DNA of 9,592 bases from contig CAXBPX010000045.1 of the NCBI GenBank assembly GCA_963977625.1, positions 1 to 9,592 on the forward strand, read 5' to 3'. This document shows positions 6,247-9,592 of this stretch, piece by piece. Position numbers and translations under genes: made by a program. Under the pieces are notes generated by a model that was given only the letters and a program-made list of their open reading frames with translations, was not told where the DNA came from and made no database searches. Source of the DNA: ZLKRG08 sp963977625. GTDB lineage: Bacteria; Actinomycetota; Actinomycetes; Nanopelagicales; Nanopelagicaceae. Positions within the stretch are counted from its first letter, which is position 1, and the number at the start of each line of letters is the position of its first letter.

Positions 6247-6716
6247 CGACGCCATTCGCCGGTTTTGCCGCCGCTCTTACTTTCAACTTGAATATTTGTG
6301 ATGGCTGCATGTGGATCCATGGCTTTAATCATGTCGATTAAGGTTAAACCCGTTATAGATACTGCGGTAAGCGCTTCCATTTCTACACCAGTGCGATCAG
6401 TGGTTTTGGCAGTTGCAAGAATCGCCACTCCATCAGATTCAATTTTTAATTCAATCTCAACTTTATTAAGTGCAATTGGATGACATAACGGAATTAATTC
6501 GCTGGTCTTTTTAGCACCCATAATTCCGGCAACTCGCGCAGTAGCTAAAACATCACCTTTTGGTGTCTGCCCATTTGCAATTGCAGTTAATACTTCTGGG
6601 GCCATAATTACTTTTCCCGATGCAACTGCAATTCGAGTAGTTACCTCTTTTCCTGAAGTATCCACCATATTGGCCTCACCTTTATCGTTGGTGTGGCTTA
6701 AATTTCCTGGGTTCAT
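6243..6716 (-). CDS. moaC: Cyclic pyranopterin monophosphate synthase
   Basis: A 157-residue enzyme acting right after MoaA: it converts 3',8-cyclo-dihydro-GTP to cyclic pyranopterin monophosphate. The sequence carries the family hallmarks: LSHTNDKGEANMVDTSGKEV near the N-terminus, KGDVLATARVAGI (53-65), LIPLCHPI (His79), DRTGVEMEALTAVS (107-120) and LIDMIKAMD. With the start used here, Asp128 and Lys131 of that last element fall at the numbers of the catalytic pair in E. coli MoaC, which supports the start choice. The ATG overlaps the moeA stop as ATGA. An upstream ATG at 6734 would add six residues. The stop overlaps the moaB start. Confidence 0.95.
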   Translation of the reverse strand: MNPGNLSHTNDKGEANMVDTSGKEVTTRIAVASGKVIMAPEVLTAIANGQTPKGDVLATARVAGIMGAKKTSELIPLCHPIALNKVEIELKIESDGVAILATAKTTDRTGVEMEALTAVSITGLTLIDMIKAMDPHAAITNIQVESKSGGKTGEWRR

Positions 6717-7861
6717 AATGGCAATCCTAGCCATCGCAAGGTAGTTGGTGGATTGGTGCAGATTGCAAAACCATCCGCATGTGCCAGGCTGCGCAGCATT
6801 GCACTACCCAAGAATTCTCCTGCGCTAAATTTGCCATTATTTAATTGGCCAAGTACTAATCGGGTAAATCCTGGTTGCGCATCAAATTGATCATCACTTG
6901 AAATTAAAGGTAGCTCACGTTGAGATTTACCAAGCATGGCATCAATTAATGGTTGAGCTAATGTCATCATTGAAACTACCGCTGATTGTGGATTTCCTGG
7001 TAAACCAATTAAGGCTTTCCCTGCTACTTCTGCAAGTAATTGCGGATGGCCTGGTCTGACCGCCACTTTATCTACTAAAACTTCTCCATTTAGTTTTGAA
7101 ATTGCGGCATGTAGAAAATCTCGTGGTCCATCTGCGGTGCCACCTGTAGTTGCCAAGATATCTGCGCTTTTAAGCGCATTTTCAATTGCAGCAATTGTTA
7201 AATTTAAATCATCCGAAACATATTCAACCGAAATAACTTCGCATCCAAGTTTTTCAAACCAGATAGGAAGTTGTGGTCCAAGTGAATCTCTGACTAATCC
7301 ATCTTTTGGGAGCCCAGAAAGTTGAATTTCATCTCCCAGAATTAAAAGCGCTACTTTGGGACGAATCGCAACTTCAACTTGGTCATACCCTGCCGCCGCA
7401 AGCAATCCAACCATTCCCGCGGTTAATTTGCGGCCCTTTTTAATGATTACTTCATTTAATTTTGCTTCTTGACCAGCAGGACGAAAATCTTTTCTTAATT
7501 CAGTTTCACCATAAACTATTTCATTTTCAACTTTGGCATTTTCCCATCGGAGAATTCCAAATGCGCCTTGTGGAATAACTGCACCAGTTGCAATTCCTAA
7601 AGCTTGACCATCTGGCAATACATCCTGGTGTGGCGCACCTGCTTTAACTTCGCCGATTAATTTCCAAGGACCTTTACCTGCAACTGCATATCCATCCATA
7701 GCGCTTGTTTCATAGGTTGGCAGTGCTACTAAAGATTTTGCATCATTAGCTAAAACACGACCCGATACTTTCTGCAGTGGCAACAGCTCCACGCCAATAA
7801 AGCTTCCCAATTTGGCAGCGGTCTCGCGCGCTTGATCCCAAGTTGGTTCAAATAAAGTCAT
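6713..7861 (-). CDS. moeA: Molybdopterin molybdotransferase
   Basis: A 382-residue, four-domain enzyme that inserts molybdate into adenylylated molybdopterin. Motifs in order are SAMDGYA (53-59, Asp56), the TGAVIPQGA loop (92-100), the MogA-like domain with LGDE (175-178) and TTGGTADGPRD (238-248), VAVRPGHPQ (266-274), GLPGNPQSA (286-294), and a C-terminal barrel with SAMLRSLAHADG. The GLVRDSLGPQLP stretch (188-199), the form TADGPRD instead of the common SVGDYD, and PGHPQ instead of PGKP are, as I recall, typical of actinobacterial MoeA, and they support the taxonomic guess. The start overlaps the mobA stop as ATGA, and the end overlaps moaC the same way. It is slightly shorter than the usual 400 residues, but no domain is missing. 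Confidence 0.95.
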   Translation of the reverse strand: MTLFEPTWDQARETAAKLGSFIGVELLPLQKVSGRVLANDAKSLVALPTYETSAMDGYAVAGKGPWKLIGEVKAGAPHQDVLPDGQALGIATGAVIPQGAFGILRWENAKVENEIVYGETELRKDFRPAGQEAKLNEVIIKKGRKLTAGMVGLLAAAGYDQVEVAIRPKVALLILGDEIQLSGLPKDGLVRDSLGPQLPIWFEKLGCEVISVEYVSDDLNLTIAAIENALKSADILATTGGTADGPRDFLHAAISKLNGEVLVDKVAVRPGHPQLLAEVAGKALIGLPGNPQSAVVSMMTLAQPLIDAMLGKSQRELPLISSDDQFDAQPGFTRLVLGQLNNGKFSAGEFLGSAMLRSLAHADGFAICTNPPTTLRWLGLPL

Positions 7862-8403
7862 AGCCCTAACCTACTAGCCAAGTCAATTGCCTTTAATAGG
7901 TCCGCTGGTGTATCTATATCTAAAAGTAAATCATTATTTTTTACTTCAACTATATCGATATTAAGTTTCTCTATGAGCGCCTTAATCGAAATATTTTCCA
8001 AGGTTTCAAAACTAGAAAGCGCCTGCTTTAATTTGGAGGTTCTATAAAGCGCGGCCAAAGGCTGCAAATATCCGGCTCGATCTTTTGTAATTGCCGCATC
8101 ATTAACAAGTGCGTGCTGCAATTCTGGTAAAACTCTTGGCGCAAATGGCATATCAGTGGCGAAAATACCTACCATTTCACTTTCAACATATTGCAAACCA
8201 GCACCGATAGCAGCAAGTGGTCCGGCACCTAAGGGAGATTCTTGAACATACTTAGCGCTAATTGCAGTTTGTGGACCTACGATTATCAAATCAGTTAAAT
8301 CTGTAGTCAGAATTTCTAGCAGCGTTTTGCCGTTAATCTCTGCCTTTGATTTATCAGCACCGAAACGTTTACTTGTACCGCCCGTTAAAACTATGGTGTT
8401 CAT
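7858..8403 (-). CDS. mobA: MobA-like molybdenum cofactor nucleotidyltransferase
   Basis: A 181-residue NTP transferase. It opens with the nucleotide-binding loop LTGGTSKRFGADKS (6-19) and the following KAEINGKTLLE. It continues with GAGPLAAIGAGL (59-70), the metal-binding Asp84 of FATDMPF, QPLAALYR (114-121) and DIDTPADL (162-169). The family attaches GMP (MobA) or CMP (MocA) to the molybdenum cofactor. The context fits MobA, which would imply bis-MGD enzymes elsewhere in the genome, but the nucleotide cannot be read from the sequence. The N-terminal loop TGGTSKRFGADKS is the degenerate form seen in actinobacterial relatives, as I recall, rather than the E. coli LAGG-x3-RMGG form. The start overlaps the modB stop and the end overlaps the moeA start, both as ATGA. 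Confidence 0.87.
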   Translation of the reverse strand: MNTIVLTGGTSKRFGADKSKAEINGKTLLEILTTDLTDLIIVGPQTAISAKYVQESPLGAGPLAAIGAGLQYVESEMVGIFATDMPFAPRVLPELQHALVNDAAITKDRAGYLQPLAALYRTSKLKQALSSFETLENISIKALIEKLNIDIVEVKNNDLLLDIDTPADLLKAIDLASRLGL

Positions 8404-9170
8404 CGCAAAGCTTCACGTAACGGTTTTCGCAATAAAAATACGATTGAAATAGCAATGATCAACATGGCTGCAGATAAAGAATATGCCGCATCTACATCTA
8501 TATCTAACTCTTGATAAATCAACATGGTCCAAGTTTGCGTAGTTCCAGGAAGTGATCCGGCAAACATTAAGGTTGCCCCAAATTCACCCATCGCCCGAGC
8601 CCACGCCAAAATGCCTCCGGTAGCAATGGCACTTCGGGATTGAGGTATCGCAATTTTTTGAAATAAATCTCCAGCATCAGCTCGATCGACAATTGCCGCA
8701 TCTTCAATTTCTTTGGAAAGCTGACGAAAATTTGATTCACAAATTAGGACTACAAACGGTAAGCCCACAAAAATTCCGGCAAAGACCACTGCACTGGATG
8801 TAAATGGCATGGACCAACCGAACTGCTGATATATATATTTACCAAGCAAACCATTTCGCCCCATAAGAGAAATCAAAGCTATTCCGGCAACTGTAGGTGG
8901 CAACACAATCGGTGCTAAGACCAGTGGGCGTAAGAAATCTGTAAATCGGTGTGAACTCTTTGCCAAAACCCAAGCAAGTGGGACACCTAAAATTAGCGAA
9001 ATAAATGTAGCGAGCGTGGCGGTCCATAAAGAGAGTTTTATGGCGGCATTGTTTGTTAAAGCTGCAAAAAAATTACTCCAAGGCACTTTGATCAGCAGCG
9101 CAAATAATGGCGCAATAATCACTAATGAAGCTAGGCTCGCAAGTGTTTTGGTAAAGATACCTATTTTCAT
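8400..9170 (-). CDS. modB: Molybdate ABC transporter permease
   Basis: A 256-residue inner-membrane permease with about six hydrophobic segments (roughly 8-28, 45-70, 82-103, 124-146, 182-205, 230-248). The cytoplasmic EAA loop that docks the ATPase is at about 156-176 (EDAAIVDRADAG, then FQKIAIP), followed by ARAMGEFGATLMFAG, a signature of ModB/CysU-type permeases. It forms the channel for molybdate (or tungstate) delivered by ModA. The gene starts on an ATGA overlap with modA and ends on one with mobA. modC, the ATPase it needs, is not between modB and mobA where operons often place it, so the ATPase must come from elsewhere. Confidence 0.92.
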   Translation of the reverse strand: MKIGIFTKTLASLASLVIIAPLFALLIKVPWSNFFAALTNNAAIKLSLWTATLATFISLILGVPLAWVLAKSSHRFTDFLRPLVLAPIVLPPTVAGIALISLMGRNGLLGKYIYQQFGWSMPFTSSAVVFAGIFVGLPFVVLICESNFRQLSKEIEDAAIVDRADAGDLFQKIAIPQSRSAIATGGILAWARAMGEFGATLMFAGSLPGTTQTWTMLIYQELDIDVDAAYSLSAAMLIIAISIVFLLRKPLREALR

Positions 9171-9592
9171 TTAAGTTCAAAGCCTTTTGCTTGCAACAAT
9201 TTCAAACTATTTGTGGACTTCAAGAAATTGAACACTGATTTAGTCCATCTTTTTTTACTGAGAAGCGCAATCTGATAGTTAGTTTGTGCTGCTTTCTTGT
9301 TTGCAAACTCGATTGCTCTGAGTTCCTTATTTGCAAGTACATCCGTTTTATAAATAATCGCAGCATCTACTTCACCGGCAAGCAACTTAGCTACGGCACT
9401 AGTCGCTTTTGGTTCTAATGAAACTGGTTTGCTGGAAACATTTTCACCTACTAGTGCAGCATCTGCGGCAGCTCCACAAGGAACTTCATGTGCACATTGA
9501 ATCCAAGCAATACTCCTATTTAAATCTGAAACTTTTGCTATCTGTGAACTTTTAGGTACCGCTACTACCACGCTATTTTTTACATAATCTGT
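9167..9592 (-). CDS. modA: Molybdate-binding protein ModA, C-terminal part (cut by window edge)
   Basis: The last 141 codons of a gene that enters from the right edge. The frame is open through the boundary (TDYVKNSVVVAVPKSS at the edge), and no internal start is needed. Motifs of molybdate-binding proteins are visible: VVVAVPK, CAHEVPCGAAADAAL, then KATSAVAKLLAGEVDAAIIY and TDV. The Tyr in that last run is at the position that contacts the oxyanion in relatives. The protein would be extracytoplasmic (a lipoprotein in Gram-positive bacteria), but the signal peptide lies outside the window. Its stop overlaps the modB start as ATGA. Sulfate- or tungstate-binding relatives are possible, but the cofactor genes downstream make molybdate by far the best fit. 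Confidence 0.88.
   Translation of the reverse strand, partial: TDYVKNSVVVAVPKSSQIAKVSDLNRSIAWIQCAHEVPCGAAADAALVGENVSSKPVSLEPKATSAVAKLLAGEVDAAIIYKTDVLANKELRAIEFANKKAAQTNYQIALLSKKRWTKSVFNFLKSTNSLKLLQAKGFELK

Noticed and set aside
6713..7861. MoeA variants TADGPRD and RPGHPQ taken as loss of active-site residues
   Set aside because: These forms are, as I recall, normal in actinobacterial MoeA proteins; Asp56, the GDE motif and the GLPGNP motif are intact, so I see no sign of inactivation.
1..9592. A novel defence, mobile or secondary-metabolite system
   Set aside because: Every substantial stretch is covered by recognised housekeeping or catabolic genes; there are no transposase, integrase, toxin-antitoxin, CRISPR or nuclease-like sequences and no gap over 60 bases to hide one.

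Overview
This window is a tightly packed stretch of bacterial chromosome carrying two metabolic gene blocks. It shows no mobile element, tRNA, rRNA or CRISPR array. Base composition leans AT. Intergenic gaps are nearly absent and most neighbouring genes overlap by four bases. The MoeA variant (with the run GLVRDSLGPQLP) and the fused oxidoreductase both resemble actinobacterial relatives. I infer a streamlined, low-GC actinobacterium, perhaps a freshwater planktonic (acI/Nanopelagicales-like) lineage. That placement rests on recalled family resemblance, not on a search.

Block 1 (minus strand, 4083 down to 1) is a probable operon for oxidative N-demethylation. Its order is a GntR/FCD regulator, a dimethylglycine/sarcosine dehydrogenase-like flavoprotein fused to a GcvT-type folate domain, etfB, and the first 42 codons of etfA. 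The flavoprotein would take electrons from an N-methyl substrate and pass the carbon to tetrahydrofolate, and the ETF would carry the electrons towards the respiratory chain. Transcription probably starts at a near-consensus promoter (TTGTCA, 17 bases, TATGTT) whose spacer holds a perfect 8-1-8 palindrome. That arrangement implies a leaderless GTG start for the regulator.

Block 2 (minus strand, 9592 down to 4375) is an eight-gene molybdenum operon: modA (partial), modB, mobA, moeA, moaC, moaB, moaE, moaA. It covers molybdate uptake and nearly all of molybdenum-cofactor synthesis. Six of its seven junctions are ATGA overlaps and the seventh is a 23-base overlap. modC (the transporter ATPase) and moeB (the MoaD activator) are not in the window.

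Between the blocks lies the only plus-strand gene, moaD (4142-4378), which supplies the missing small subunit of molybdopterin synthase. It starts back to back with gntR across 58 bases that hold the palindrome, and it ends tail to tail with moaA so that the two stop codons overlap. Gene content is largely ordinary. The interesting parts are the architecture around moaD/gntR and the regulatory site there.
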